Of a DNA stretch of 64,000 nt, positions 36,299 through 45,987 are shown one piece after another. Numbering within the stretch: the first letter of the stretch is position 1; each line of letters begins with the position of its first letter. The notes under the pieces were generated by a model that saw only the letters and a list, made by a program, of their open reading frames with translations, had not been told where the DNA came from and ran no database searches. This DNA comes from Polaromonas sp. (GTDB taxonomy: Bacteria; Pseudomonadota; Gammaproteobacteria; Burkholderiales; Burkholderiaceae_C), in assembly GCF_030680935.1 (NCBI RefSeq), contig NZ_JAUXUP010000027.1, positions 1 through 64,000 of the forward strand. The letters are read 5' to 3'. The translations under genes were made by a program, and so were the position numbers.

Positions 36299-36478
36299 AT
36301 GATGGCCCGATGGATGCACCCCCGCATTACGACGCTGCCCAAGCGGCAGTCGGCCGATCATCGCTCGCGAAATTCCACGAACTGGCCAATCAACTACCTC
36401 AAATGCAAACGCGACTCCCGAAGTATCCAGCGGGAACAACGAAGGTTTCCTTGGCTGCAAGCAGTCATCCAGTTCTGA
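36299..36478 (+). CDS. Small basic protein downstream of the PcfJ-like gene
   Basis: 59 residues beginning MMARWMHPRITTLPKRQ. AGGAG (36288-36292) stands six bases before the ATG, a far better signal than for the overlapping 94-residue frame from the GTG at 36256. The product is rich in Arg and Trp (NSTNWPINYLKCKRDSRS). No family is recognised. Either this frame or the GTG one, coupled to the PcfJ-like stop, is the real gene; only the ribosome binding site argues for this one. Confidence 0.4.
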   Translation: MMARWMHPRITTLPKRQSADHRSRNSTNWPINYLKCKRDSRSIQREQRRFPWLQAVIQF

Positions 36479-36698
36479 TTTCTCTCTGTTTCACTATTCA
36501 TTTCACAACGGTGTCGCGGAGGCTATGTCAATTTGTGTGATATCAGCCAGGCCTCAATGCTTTATAAAATTACCTTGAGTTTTGAGTGCCGATAACTCGA
36601 CGAAAAGCTACCGGTTAGCGGTCATTGGCGAACGTCTGCTTCTGGCCCAAACCGGTAGTTCAAGCGGTACGGGTGAATGACTGCTTCCGCTGGCGCAT

Positions 36699-36719
36699 TC
36701 AACCGGTCGACGCAACACA
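36699..36719 (+). repeat. Left inverted repeat of the IS30-family element
   Basis: 21 bp, TCAACCGGTCGACGCAACAC plus A, an exact reverse complement of 37840-37860. The transposase stop codon (36699-36701, minus strand) lies inside it. Confidence 0.85.
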
Positions 36720-37811
36720 TTCGCGGACCATCTCAGCGGGTGTGTGGAAGCCGAGCGTTTTGCGCGGCCTCTCGTTCAATTGTCTCGCGATCGCGTTGAG
36801 TTGAAGCTGTGAGAAACCCGAAATATCCATGCCCTTGGGCATGTACTGCCTGAGCAGCCCATTCGTGTTCTCGTTGCTTCCGCGTTGCCACGGGCTTTGT
36901 GGATCGCAGAAGAAGACCTGGATGTCGGTGGCCATGGTGAACTGCTTGTGCGCATGCATCTCCGTGCCTCTATCCCAGGTCAGTGACTTGTAGAGCTCTT
37001 GCGGAAGTTTTCGGGGGTTCTTGATGAGCGCGTTGACGACCGTTTGCGAGTCTTTGCCATCCAGCTTCACCAACATCACATATCGCGTTTGACGCTCGAC
37101 CAATGTCGCGATCTGGCTCTTGCCACTACCAAAGACCAGGTCTCCCTCCCAGTGGCCGGGCACCGCTCGGTCTTCGACGAAGGCAGGCCGCTCGCTGATC
37201 GAAACAGCATCGACGATCTGTCCGTGAATTGCGGTCTTTTGCGTGTAGTGACGAGATCGACGCATCCCGCGGGTACGTCTCAGGTGCTCCAGCAACTCCC
37301 TCTTCAAGGCACCACGCGCTTGAATGAACAGACTGCGGTAGATGGTCTCGTGTGACACGTGATGGCTCTCGTCGCTCGGATAAGTATGCTTGAGCCAACC
37401 TGCGATTTGTTCTGGCGACCAGAGCAAGCGCAACTTGTCAGCGACGATTCGCGCCAAGGCACGGTCCTCAATCAGCTTGCAGCGCTTTGGGCGCCGCGCT
37501 CGCTCCCAAGCCGCTTCATCGGCCTGATTTGCACGGTAGCCTTCACCGCCACCATTGCGCTTGATCTCCCTGCTGATCGTCGATGGTGCGCGCCCGAGCC
37601 TCGCCGCTGTTGATCGAATCGATTCGCCTGCCACCATCGCTCGCGAGATCTCTTCGCGTTCCGCCAGGGTCAATGCACTTGATGCACGCAATCGCTGCGC
37701 CGGGCGAAATCCACCTGTCTCCGCAAGTATTCTGTGAATCGACGTATGGGCACGATCGAAGAGCTTGCCAATCTCATGAAGCGTCCAGCCTTGCTTCCAG
37801 CGCTCCCACAT
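36699..37811 (-). CDS. IS30-family transposase
   Basis: 370 residues from the ATG at 37811 (a TTG just upstream is also in frame). An N-terminal helix-turn-helix region (LGRAPSTISREIKRNGGG) is followed by the DDE domain: first aspartate in GHWEGDLVFG, second in LTWDRGTEM, glutamate in GSNENTNGLLRQYMPKG. The C-terminus LNERPRKTLGFHTPAEM is the usual IS30 ending. The frame is complete, so the element may still be active. Confidence 0.95.
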   Translation of the reverse strand: MWERWKQGWTLHEIGKLFDRAHTSIHRILAETGGFRPAQRLRASSALTLAEREEISRAMVAGESIRSTAARLGRAPSTISREIKRNGGGEGYRANQADEAAWERARRPKRCKLIEDRALARIVADKLRLLWSPEQIAGWLKHTYPSDESHHVSHETIYRSLFIQARGALKRELLEHLRRTRGMRRSRHYTQKTAIHGQIVDAVSISERPAFVEDRAVPGHWEGDLVFGSGKSQIATLVERQTRYVMLVKLDGKDSQTVVNALIKNPRKLPQELYKSLTWDRGTEMHAHKQFTMATDIQVFFCDPQSPWQRGSNENTNGLLRQYMPKGMDISGFSQLQLNAIARQLNERPRKTLGFHTPAEMVRECVASTG

Positions 37812-37839
37812 CAAGGCCTTCCGCCTAAGCGGTGGTTAG

Positions 37840-37860
37840 TGTGTTGCGTCGACCGGTTGA
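37840..37860 (-). repeat. Right inverted repeat of the IS30-family element
   Basis: 21 bp, the exact reverse complement of 36699-36719. The transposase start is about 30 bp inside it. Confidence 0.85.
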
Positions 37861-37941
37861 ATCCGCCCTGCGTAGCGGACGATCTGGGGCACAGCTTGAT
37901 CGGCGGCAACCGAGACATCGTAGCCGAGACCTGAACGGGCT

Positions 37942-38674
37942 TCACGCTATCAGCGTCATTGGTCGCCAATGGTACGGGAGCAGTTCGTCGATGCGGCTAT
38001 TCGGGTGGGTTGGCAGGCGCCGGAGTACGTCGTTGATATATGCCCATGGGTCATGCCCGTTCATGCGTGCTGACTGGATCAGGCTCATGACCGCTGCCGC
38101 CAGCTTGCCCGCGCGCAAGCTGCCGGCAAACAGCCAGCTGTTGCGGCCGATGGCGACGGGCCGGATCTGGTTCTCGATCCAATTGTTGTCTACGGGCAAA
38201 TGTCCGTCATCTGCGAAGCGGATAAGTGCGGCCCAGCGTTTGAGGCTGTAATCCAGCGCCTTGGCTGTGGCCGATCCGTCAGGGAGCCTTGCGCCACTGC
38301 AGCGTCATCCATTCGTGCAGGTCGTCCAGGAGCGGCTTCGTTCTCTCCCTCCGGACTGCCAAACGCTGCTCGGCGCTGAGCTCCTTGACCTCACTCTCGA
38401 TCTCGTAGATGCAGGCCAGCTGCTCCAGCGCGCTCTGGGCGATCCGGCTCTGGTTGGTCGCGTGCAGATCGAAGAGCTTGCGCCCCGCGTGGGCGAGGCA
38501 GCCCACCTCGGTGACGCCGGCAGCCAGAATGCAAGTGCTACTCCGGCCACTGAAGCGGCAGAGACCTGGTATTCGGCCACGATCTGGACTTTGAGTTCTG
38601 GGGGGTAGTAGCGCGGCTTGGGGCGTTGGGCGGTCGCCTCGTTTGCCATCGTGTGCATGGTCTTCATCGTACAC
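37942..38674 (-). pseudogene. IS66-family remnant (tnpA start fused to tnpC end, frameshifted)
   Basis: Reading on the minus strand: the start of an IS66 TnpA (RYYPPELKVQIVAEYQ, then ASVAGVALAF) at about 38530-38670 runs straight into the middle of a TnpC (GCLAHAGRKLFDLHATNQS) in another frame, so about 1 kb is deleted. TnpC is then broken by a frameshift near 38281 and resumes as DGSATAKALDYSLKRW and DNNWIENQIRPVAIGRNSWL to its C-terminus at 37942. No IS66 ends or tnpB are seen. Confidence 0.8.
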
Positions 38675-39097
38675 ACGATGCCCCAGTGGTGGGTATATCT
38701 CAAGAAGGGATTGCCAGACGCATACAGATATTTTGCGCTCTCATCTGAACCGACATCAGTGGCGTGTGTGTCTGTCCCAAATTCACTGAGATCAATGCCC
38801 ATGCTTCGCTAGGTTCTTGTTTTCGGGACCCGGATATCTAATCCAGGCCTCCATAGTCGGGAGCATCGTCTGCAGAACCTTGACACAGCTCCCCGTGTTG
38901 CCGCAACTTACTCAATGGCGGCGAGACCTTGAGCGTCGCGCAGAATTGACTGCCCCGATGATCAACCCTTGTATCGGCGGACTCGGGGCGCTTGCCGTAG
39001 GCATCGCAGGATTCAGTTGCGCAGCGTATGCGGATGCGCCCCCGGAGTTCCGCCTGAAGAGACGAGATATGCAGGTCGTCTGTTCCGAAGAGCCAGC
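38675..39097. other. Gap beside the IS66 remnant, no supported gene
   Basis: About 420 bp. A plus-strand frame from 38817 runs into the end of the helicase gene and has no start signal; its codons look like a shadow. The left part may be the end of the IS66 element. Nothing else is recognisable. Confidence 0.35.
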
Positions 39098-42000
39098 TCA
39101 GCCGATGGCCGCCTGCGAAGCAGCCTCGATCCGGACCGCCTTTGCTGACACTGGCAGAAATAGCCAGCGTTCGGTGACCTGCTCCTTCGTCGCCAACTGG
39201 ACTGCATAGGCATAGGCTTCCAGTTGTCCGCCATGCGCCCGGGCGAGCCGGTCGTCGACGCCAGCGCCACGAGGATCAGACTTGTGGTCAATCAGCACTC
39301 GTCCGGCACCGACCTTGAGTAGAAGGTCGATTTGGCCTCGTATGATCGACCCGTCTTCCATTCGGGCCTCTACCGGAACCTCCACCTCGGGTGTCGCATC
39401 GGGCCATCTGGCGCGCCACCAGGCGGTGAACGCAGTGATCTGTTTTTGGACAGCAGCAGGGCTGATGGAGCCATACACACTCCAACGCCGCAGAATCTGC
39501 TCGATCTCCTCTTCGTTCAGCCCCCGTACTGGATCAATCGTCGCGCATGCAATGCACGCATGTATCGCGGAGCCAAGGGATTCGAAATCCGTTCCTGGTT
39601 GAACAGCGATTCGTGCACCGACATCCTCAATGGTGGCCACCTTGAACGCCCCTTCGCGCTCCTTGATGGAGCTCGGTGCATACCAGAGCCGCGAGAGCTT
39701 CTTGGGCGCACCTGGCTCAAAAAACTGCAGGACTTGAGCCGGCCGGGCTGGTGGCGCCGCACTGGCTTCTGCCGGATCCCAGGCCGCGCGCTCGCACCGC
39801 AGTTGAACACCGTTGATTTCCCGAGTTCCCTCATGGCCCCAGAGTTTGTCGGATGCGCCGACCTCGTCCAGCCAATCCCGTGCGGGAGCCTCGTCGGCAT
39901 CCTTTGTGGCGCCTACCAGTACCACCATGTCGCGGGCGCGCGTCAAAGTCACATACAGCAGCCGGCAGTTTTCTCGTCGAGCTTCCTCCGCCATATGTAG
40001 CCCTGCCTGGCTGTCCTCCGCGGTTTGCGTAGCAGGGACGTCTGAAGAAGCACCATAGGGGTATGGCCAGCAGTGGATGAAGCGGCGCGCCAACGGTTTT
40101 TGCGCGTCAAAAGCGCCCTCCGTCCTAGCGCGCACGTTCCAGAGATCTGTACGGTGGCCATGGTTCAGGCCAAGGACGATCACGACCGGCCATTCCAGAC
40201 CCTTGGCACCGTGACACGTCATGATCTCCACAGCACCATAAGCCGCGGCAGCCCGTCCATCCATGGCCTTGTCGGCGAGGTCGGCCAGATGAAGCAGCAA
40301 GCCGTTGATGGTGGCCGGCTTGCGAGAGTTAAGGCACAGTTGCTCGTACTCGCGCCCGAGCATCAGCAGGGCCTCTACGTTTGCGATTCGCACTTGGGCA
40401 GAGCGGTCGTTGCCCGACCACTGGTGGGCCAGGCGGGCGACGCCTGATCGCGCCTTTGCGAAGCGCAACGCTTCGTGCGGCGTCATCGAGAGCAAGCGCC
40501 CTCGTTCGGCGTGAAGGTGCGCGAGTAGAGGGTGAGCACCTTCGCCTTCGACCTTCCAGGAGGACCGAGCGTGCCGGGGGTGCTCCTGTTCGTCCATGTC
40601 CAACTTTGCGAGAAAGCTCAGACGGTCTTGGAGCCACTCCACCGGCTCCTCAGCATCACTGAGCGATACGATCAGGGCCGATGCGACGGTGTCCTCAGGG
40701 TCATGCATTCTCCGCAGGCATGCAAGGACGAGCTGACACTCGGGTGTGTCGAGCAAGCCCGGGCTCTCTGCCGCCGCTGGAATGCCCCACCGACCAAGCG
40801 CTGCAACAGCGTCACGTACAGTCTTGTTAGAGCGACAAAGGATCGCGACGTCATCCGGTCGCAGAGGCCGGGGCTCTCCGGTGACCTTGTCTTGGATCTG
40901 CAGTCCGCGGTCGAGTAGCTGGGTGACGGCTGGACCGAGCGCAGTGACATCGAGCGCCCGCTTACCTTTGGGGAGGACGAAACTCCAATTCAGCAGGTTC
41001 GGGCCTTCAAGGGCTGGCCGTTGCGCTGTCAGGGTGATATCGGCGGGTGCTGCAGGCGCAAAGGCCGGCACGAACACCTGATTGGCCAACTCAACGAGGG
41101 GGGCGGTCGAGCGCCAAGATTGTGTCAACGGCGCACCCAGCGTCCCGCCCCATTCTCTTACAGAGCTGAGAATTTGCTGAATGAGGCTCGAGTCAGTACC
41201 CCTGAATCCGTAGATGGCTTGTTTCTGGTCGCCGACCCAGACGGACGCTTTGGCAAGCTTCGCCAACTCCACGAAGATGGCCAACTGCAAGGGGTTAGTG
41301 TCCTGAAATTCATCCACGAGAACGAGATCCAGTTCTTCACGGAGAGCCTGCCGCACAAGGTCGCTGTCTTTTAGCGCGCGAAGTAGCATCACTTCCTGAT
41401 CGTTAAAGTCAACGACGCCAAGCTCACGCTTGGCATCAGCAAAGGCTTGCAGGGCGCGAGCGGCCAGCTCGAAAACGAGCGAAAGGTACTGCCGGATATC
41501 GTCATGGAAGCCGACATGGGAGTCGTGCAGGCGGGCAACGTCCTGGACGGGGACGAGCATCGGTCGTTGCTTGGCACCCGCTTCGACTCCGGCCAGTTTG
41601 TGCCAATCGCTCCAGGCCAAAGTGCCTCGAGCGATACCCTGAATGGCCTGCTGAACCTGATCAATTCCCTTTGCCAGCACTGCGGTCGTGTTGCCGGCAG
41701 CCTGGACGGCTTGCAACTGCGGCAAGGCCGTCAGTAAGGCCTCCAGAAGTGCAGCTGTGTGGTGACCAGTGGGCGTCGGCCAGCAGGCCAACATGGCATC
41801 CGCATTGCGCGGTCCCATTGCCCACACGTCATCCGCAGACAGGTCGTTGGAGCGAGCCGCATCGATCACGGCACCGATCGTGGCGGTGAGTGCGTCACGG
41901 CGCTTCTGTTCGGTGTTCACCGCCCGTCGATCGTCGCTTCCGATACTGAATCGGTGGCCTAGATCCATCAACGCTTGGACCTCTAAAGGCGACTGAACGC

Positions 42001-42346
42001 TTTCGATGGCGATCCCCACCAGTTGCTTGCCTTGATGTTCGTCGAGCACCGTCTGATCAGGAGAAATCCCGAGCTCGAAACAGAAACGCTTGATCAGCTG
42101 CCCGCAGACACTGTTGATGGTTCCGATCTTGGCTTGGCCAATCGCAGCAGACAGGTCCAAGCGTCCCTCTTTCAGCAGGCGTGCTCGGGCCCGTTCTCGT
42201 AGCTCGCTTGCCGCTTTCACGGTGAATGTGGTGGCCAACACGGCATGAGGACGCGCGGCCCCATCCTTTAGTCGTTGCGCAAGCAGCTGCGTGAGGTAGT
42301 GGGTCTTCCCGCTTCCTGCCCCGGCCCGGACAAATTCGACATTCAT
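39098..42346 (-). CDS. AddA-like UvrD-family helicase with C-terminal nuclease domain
   Basis: 1082 residues. I start it at the ATG at 42346, which overlaps the stop of the AddB-like gene; the frame extends 25 codons further. Walker A is RAGAGSGKTHYL (K14). Walker B LVDEFQDTNPLQL, RAGAGSGKT and the UvrD motifs VWVGDQKQAIYGFRG, MTCHGAKGLEWPVV and LYVTLTRARD follow. The C-terminal 220 residues are a PD-(D/E)XK nuclease: GSAIHACIACA, RGQIDLLLKV (D), VLIDHKSD (D, K). This is the layout of AddA/RecB enzymes, which process DNA ends. Its length is close to that of AddA (about 1150-1250). Confidence 0.85.
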   Translation of the reverse strand: MNVEFVRAGAGSGKTHYLTQLLAQRLKDGAARPHAVLATTFTVKAASELRERARARLLKEGRLDLSAAIGQAKIGTINSVCGQLIKRFCFELGISPDQTVLDEHQGKQLVGIAIESVQSPLEVQALMDLGHRFSIGSDDRRAVNTEQKRRDALTATIGAVIDAARSNDLSADDVWAMGPRNADAMLACWPTPTGHHTAALLEALLTALPQLQAVQAAGNTTAVLAKGIDQVQQAIQGIARGTLAWSDWHKLAGVEAGAKQRPMLVPVQDVARLHDSHVGFHDDIRQYLSLVFELAARALQAFADAKRELGVVDFNDQEVMLLRALKDSDLVRQALREELDLVLVDEFQDTNPLQLAIFVELAKLAKASVWVGDQKQAIYGFRGTDSSLIQQILSSVREWGGTLGAPLTQSWRSTAPLVELANQVFVPAFAPAAPADITLTAQRPALEGPNLLNWSFVLPKGKRALDVTALGPAVTQLLDRGLQIQDKVTGEPRPLRPDDVAILCRSNKTVRDAVAALGRWGIPAAAESPGLLDTPECQLVLACLRRMHDPEDTVASALIVSLSDAEEPVEWLQDRLSFLAKLDMDEQEHPRHARSSWKVEGEGAHPLLAHLHAERGRLLSMTPHEALRFAKARSGVARLAHQWSGNDRSAQVRIANVEALLMLGREYEQLCLNSRKPATINGLLLHLADLADKAMDGRAAAAYGAVEIMTCHGAKGLEWPVVIVLGLNHGHRTDLWNVRARTEGAFDAQKPLARRFIHCWPYPYGASSDVPATQTAEDSQAGLHMAEEARRENCRLLYVTLTRARDMVVLVGATKDADEAPARDWLDEVGASDKLWGHEGTREINGVQLRCERAAWDPAEASAAPPARPAQVLQFFEPGAPKKLSRLWYAPSSIKEREGAFKVATIEDVGARIAVQPGTDFESLGSAIHACIACATIDPVRGLNEEEIEQILRRWSVYGSISPAAVQKQITAFTAWWRARWPDATPEVEVPVEARMEDGSIIRGQIDLLLKVGAGRVLIDHKSDPRGAGVDDRLARAHGGQLEAYAYAVQLATKEQVTERWLFLPVSAKAVRIEAASQAAIG

Positions 42347-44991
42347 TGTGCGGTGTCCCAGCTGCGGTAGAGCGCCTCGAAATCCCCGTACCAAGGCCCG
42401 AGCTGCTTGAGGGGCAAGCATCCATCAGGGGGGACTGTAGGCTCTGGATCAAGCCCGCTCCCGATAACCTCGATCCTGCCTTCTTGCCACTGCCTCACGC
42501 GCCACTGCCAGGAGGCAGACGCCATCTGCACCAGCTGGACCGGGGTAGCGCCATTCTTTGCCGTCACCACTTTGGCTGAGGGAGCAAACAACTCCGGGGT
42601 CAGCGTCAATAGCGTTGCGTCTAGGAAAGTGAAATAACCTACAGCGATCGGAGCCTGCCCCAATTCGTGCTCTACCATACCGGCGTAGAAGGCAAGCTGG
42701 AGGTATTCACCCTGCTTCAGCACGTCGTAGAACCGGCTAGCCCGGGACCATTTCAGGTCCAAAGCAGCGGTTCGACCGCCACTGAGGTGGACCAGCAGAT
42801 CCGTGGCTCCGTTCAGCGGCACGTCCCCCATCGAGCCGCTCAAGGCGCGCTCAGCCTCGACCCTAAAGGCGCCAGCGTGCTGCAGGTGGACCAGAAGCAC
42901 CTCAATGCCGTGTCGCGCCGTTTGCCGGAACTGGTGAAGCTGGACTGCACTGCCTGGCGCAAGTAGGGGCGCTCCCTCCTGCTCCAACAGCAATTCCAAT
43001 GCGTTCGGGAACCAAGCATCTAGCCGTGCGGTGTTCCAGCCCAGGGCGCCCTCTTCCCCGAACAAGCGTTCGACCAATCGGTGAGCCAGGGTCCCGAGAA
43101 GACGCGTCCCGTCGTCGACCTTGACGGTATTGGATGCGCGCAGTGCAGCGGCATCTTTCAGGATGGCCAGCGCTGGATTATTCAGCTGGATCTCCAGTGA
43201 GCTGTACGACTGCGTGGACATGCGCGTTGGACGAGGGAAGTGTGCCCGCCATGGCGCCGTGGGATCCAGCATCCAAACCCCAGCCGGCGGCCGCAGCGGC
43301 CGGGCCGGAACAACTTCCAAGACGCCGTGGTTGGCTGCAAACTGGTCCAGAGGTATCGTTTGTATGCTTGGCGCGATGTTCTTCATCAGCTGCCAAGCAG
43401 GGTGCTCTTCGGTGCCTTCTGGAGGGAGCATCAGGATCAGGTGCTTGCGCGCGGCAAGCACCGGACGCACCCACTCAGCCATCAGCGCCGCCATTTCCGC
43501 GGCGGGATCACGCAGTTGCACGCCCCCCGCTTTCAGGGATTCGAGTTCTGACGCCACCCAGGGGTGAGAAGGCGGCAGAGCAGGCTTGGCGGGCATCCAC
43601 CAAATGACCTCGTCGGCCGATTCGACAGAGCAAGCCGCCGGCGTCGAAGCGCTCTGCGCGCACTTCACTTCCGCAATTGCCAGGCTACTGCTGGTGCCTG
43701 ATGTCGCTTGGGCGGTGAGCTGCTCCAAAAGGCGAGGGCGCACCAAAGTCAGGTCACTGCCACGCAATTCCTGCAAACCCTGCAAGACTGCGGAGCACTG
43801 CTTGACTGCCGCTAGCAACTCACCCTGCTCGGTTGCGCTTTCATCCAAAGCGGAAGCCCTACCCTGAATGGCCTGCTGCAACTGGCTGACCCGCGCGATC
43901 ACCAGCTCCAAGGATGCGCCTTCCGTGCGGCTGAACCGGGTGCTTTCCAACCATGCATCCACTGCGAGCAAGGCTTTGTCGCCGGATTCGGCGCGGATAC
44001 GTTCACGGGCGGCGAGCCACTGAGGCCCCCCAATACCGGGCTGCTGTGCGTATGCCTTCCCTAGAGTCCGACGATCTTTTCGGGAAAAGGGTCCAACCGG
44101 ATGCATCAGGAACTCAAGGAGTCGGTTCGGCTCAGCCGGGTCCCACAGCGTTTCCAGCGCGAGCGGCAACGCCTGCATCGCAGGTCGGAGAGTGCTTGCC
44201 TCTCCGAAGCCGCAGGCCGGAGCTCCGTGCGCTCTCAGGGTCTCATCAAGCGACGCGCCGTGTTCCTCGCTGACGATCATCCTTGATGCGTCTGGCGTGC
44301 ACCGGATTCGATGCGCCAGCCAGTGTTCGGCCACTTCGCAACTCAAGGGTCTCAGCACGTGAATCGTGGCGTCGTGCGCCAAAGAGTTCACCACCGGAAG
44401 ATTGCGCTGCTCTAGCGCCTGCCTGCACCCGGTTTGCAGTCGTCCCAAGTCACCAACGGGGGTTGCAACCTCAGAAGGCTGCCGGTCTAGTGGAAGCAGC
44501 TCGAGGACAGTGCGCCAACGTGCTGGATAAAGGGCAAAAGGATCCAGCAGCCGTATGCTTTCAATCTGCGTGGAACGGACCTTGAGTTTTTCAGCGACCT
44601 TCGCCAACCGCTCCCCCTCGCCTTGGGGAACCGTACCCACCACAAAATTCTCGACCGCAGCAAGATCAGCCAGGCGTTGGGGCCAGGCTTGGCTCCCGAA
44701 TCCGTCCCAACCGCCGAGCATCCACTCGTCCCGCCACCGCAATAGGTGGGCAGCCGTCCCAATCTCGTCTGCCGCGAGGCTGCCGTGATAAAACCTTGAT
44801 GGGTCGTCGGCCTTGCGCAGCGCTACTAGGTAGGCGGCGGTGCGCCGGGCGGCTGGCACCGCAGGCGCCGAGAGTCCAAGTTGCACTTCCAACAAGTTTA
44901 GGAAGGCCGATTGACCCACCACTGGATTCCCAAGATGGGCCGCTCCTGGCCCGTGCCATGACCCGACGTGCAGGCCGAAAGTAATGCGCAT
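42343..44991 (-). CDS. AddB-like nuclease subunit
   Basis: 882 residues, ATG at 44991. It lacks the Walker motif of active helicases. The C-terminal third has a PD-(D/E)XK nuclease site: GATDLLVHLSGGRTAALDLKWSR, where TDL and DLK supply the metal ligands, and LLGTLAHRLVERLFGEE supplies the helix with the first histidine. The N-terminus GNPVVGQSAFLNLLEVQLGL replaces the P-loop of AddB. It pairs with the AddA-like gene, which overlaps its stop, so the two should form a helicase-nuclease complex. It is shorter than housekeeping AddB (about 1000-1150 residues). Confidence 0.75.
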   Translation of the reverse strand: MRITFGLHVGSWHGPGAAHLGNPVVGQSAFLNLLEVQLGLSAPAVPAARRTAAYLVALRKADDPSRFYHGSLAADEIGTAAHLLRWRDEWMLGGWDGFGSQAWPQRLADLAAVENFVVGTVPQGEGERLAKVAEKLKVRSTQIESIRLLDPFALYPARWRTVLELLPLDRQPSEVATPVGDLGRLQTGCRQALEQRNLPVVNSLAHDATIHVLRPLSCEVAEHWLAHRIRCTPDASRMIVSEEHGASLDETLRAHGAPACGFGEASTLRPAMQALPLALETLWDPAEPNRLLEFLMHPVGPFSRKDRRTLGKAYAQQPGIGGPQWLAARERIRAESGDKALLAVDAWLESTRFSRTEGASLELVIARVSQLQQAIQGRASALDESATEQGELLAAVKQCSAVLQGLQELRGSDLTLVRPRLLEQLTAQATSGTSSSLAIAEVKCAQSASTPAACSVESADEVIWWMPAKPALPPSHPWVASELESLKAGGVQLRDPAAEMAALMAEWVRPVLAARKHLILMLPPEGTEEHPAWQLMKNIAPSIQTIPLDQFAANHGVLEVVPARPLRPPAGVWMLDPTAPWRAHFPRPTRMSTQSYSSLEIQLNNPALAILKDAAALRASNTVKVDDGTRLLGTLAHRLVERLFGEEGALGWNTARLDAWFPNALELLLEQEGAPLLAPGSAVQLHQFRQTARHGIEVLLVHLQHAGAFRVEAERALSGSMGDVPLNGATDLLVHLSGGRTAALDLKWSRASRFYDVLKQGEYLQLAFYAGMVEHELGQAPIAVGYFTFLDATLLTLTPELFAPSAKVVTAKNGATPVQLVQMASASWQWRVRQWQEGRIEVIGSGLDPEPTVPPDGCLPLKQLGPWYGDFEALYRSWDTAQ

Positions 44992-45414
44992 GCTTGGTCC
45001 CCTGATTTCAGTGTTCTAGTGTGCCGGGGTGTCTCAGATGCGTCAACAATATGTGACCGCTAACCTCCCGTCGGCGTCATTCTTTCGTGCACAGAGGCAA
45101 CGGTTGGCAACTCTCAATCGCTGGCTTCCCCCTCACTTGGACAACCGCCGTGTGTTCGAAAACGCATGGCGGCTTGGGCTGTTGCCGCGTCCGTCGCCTG
45201 ACTTCACCATTGAGGGGTACTTTCCGCCAGCTCTGATGCTTGCTTTTCGAACTTATCAGATGCGAGCATTACCGCGACCGTTCAGACTCTGCGCCAAGCT
45301 ATCGTTGAAAGTCAATATTTCGGCATTCCCCATGGGGGCTGGACTGATTTGCCTGTGGCGCACGCTTGGCTCTTTTTACCGTCTTAAGCGGGTAAGCGTT
45401 AGCGGTACCCACGA
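44992..45414. other. Gap upstream of the AddAB-like genes
   Basis: About 420 bp. A plus-strand frame (45029-45484, GTG start) has a composition that is neither clearly coding nor clearly shadow; it runs into the end of the HD gene and has no ribosome binding site, so I leave it out. The promoter of the AddAB-like operon should lie here, on the minus strand. Confidence 0.35.
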
Positions 45415-45987
45415 TCATTTGATGGTGGCAAGCCGTTCCATTTCATCAACGGCACTGGTCAAAGCTGCGTGCATCGGAGCTTGACGATTGGCAAAAATAT
45501 CAGCCAGCGCGCGGTAATACCACAGCGTGCCGTCCCTTTTTGCAGTAAATCTTTCAAACACTGAAGGCCCGACAGTGAGCAGATCGCTCAGGATCGCTCG
45601 CGCGTTGTGCAATTTGTCCGCGCCCGAAACGAGTAACACTTCTGCGTCTGCTTCGGCCAGATGGGCAAGATAAAATTTCTTCCGTTCTGCCCAGGGCGCC
45701 TTCTCTCCAGCAGCATCGGGGACGCCGTCCGTACAACCCTCGACCAACTTTAAAACGCGACGGCCGAAGCGTTCCTCGATCACGGGGGCAAACTGCAGGC
45801 CCCCGTCCTCCAGCACATCATGCAAGAGTGCGGCAATGGCCTGATCCTCATCCGCACCGAAGTCCAAGGCCAGAGAAGCGACCCCCATGGGATGCGCCAC
45901 GTACGGAATCTGGGTGCCCTTGCGCACCTGCTTATCGTGAGCCTCTACGGCTAACGCGAGCGCCTGGGAAATCCGTTCGGTCAGCAT
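45415..45987 (-). CDS. HD-domain hydrolase, MESH1/SpoT-hydrolase-like
   Basis: 190 residues. The metal and substrate residues are EAHDKQVRKGTQIPYVAHP (H17, H32), ALLHDVLEDGG (H56, D57 and the ED pair) and VSGADKLHNARAI (late aspartate). The sequence resembles the hydrolase part of RelA/SpoT enzymes, and single-domain relatives act on (p)ppGpp or related nucleotides. No synthetase domain is present. It is transcribed leftward, but at some distance from its neighbours on both sides. Confidence 0.82.
   Translation of the reverse strand: MLTERISQALALAVEAHDKQVRKGTQIPYVAHPMGVASLALDFGADEDQAIAALLHDVLEDGGLQFAPVIEERFGRRVLKLVEGCTDGVPDAAGEKAPWAERKKFYLAHLAEADAEVLLVSGADKLHNARAILSDLLTVGPSVFERFTAKRDGTLWYYRALADIFANRQAPMHAALTSAVDEMERLATIK

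Larger units (their letters stand above)
36699..37860 (-). mobile_element. IS30-family insertion sequence, apparently intact
   Basis: About 1160 bp holding one transposase gene. Perfect inverted repeats of 21 bp bound it (36699-36719 and 37840-37860, beginning TCAACCGGTCGACGCAAC). The bases just outside are AT on both sides (36697-36698 and 37861-37862), which fits the 2-3 bp target duplication of IS30 elements. If AT belongs to the element, the repeats are 23 bp. It lies between the PcfJ-like region and the IS66 remnant. Confidence 0.85.

Noticed and set aside
38817-39209. 130-residue plus-strand frame next to the AddA-like gene
   Set aside because: Its end is antisense to the AddA-like C-terminus and its start has no signal.
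45029-45484. 151-residue plus-strand frame with GTG start
   Set aside because: No ribosome binding site; the last third is antisense to the HD gene and the rest matches nothing I know.
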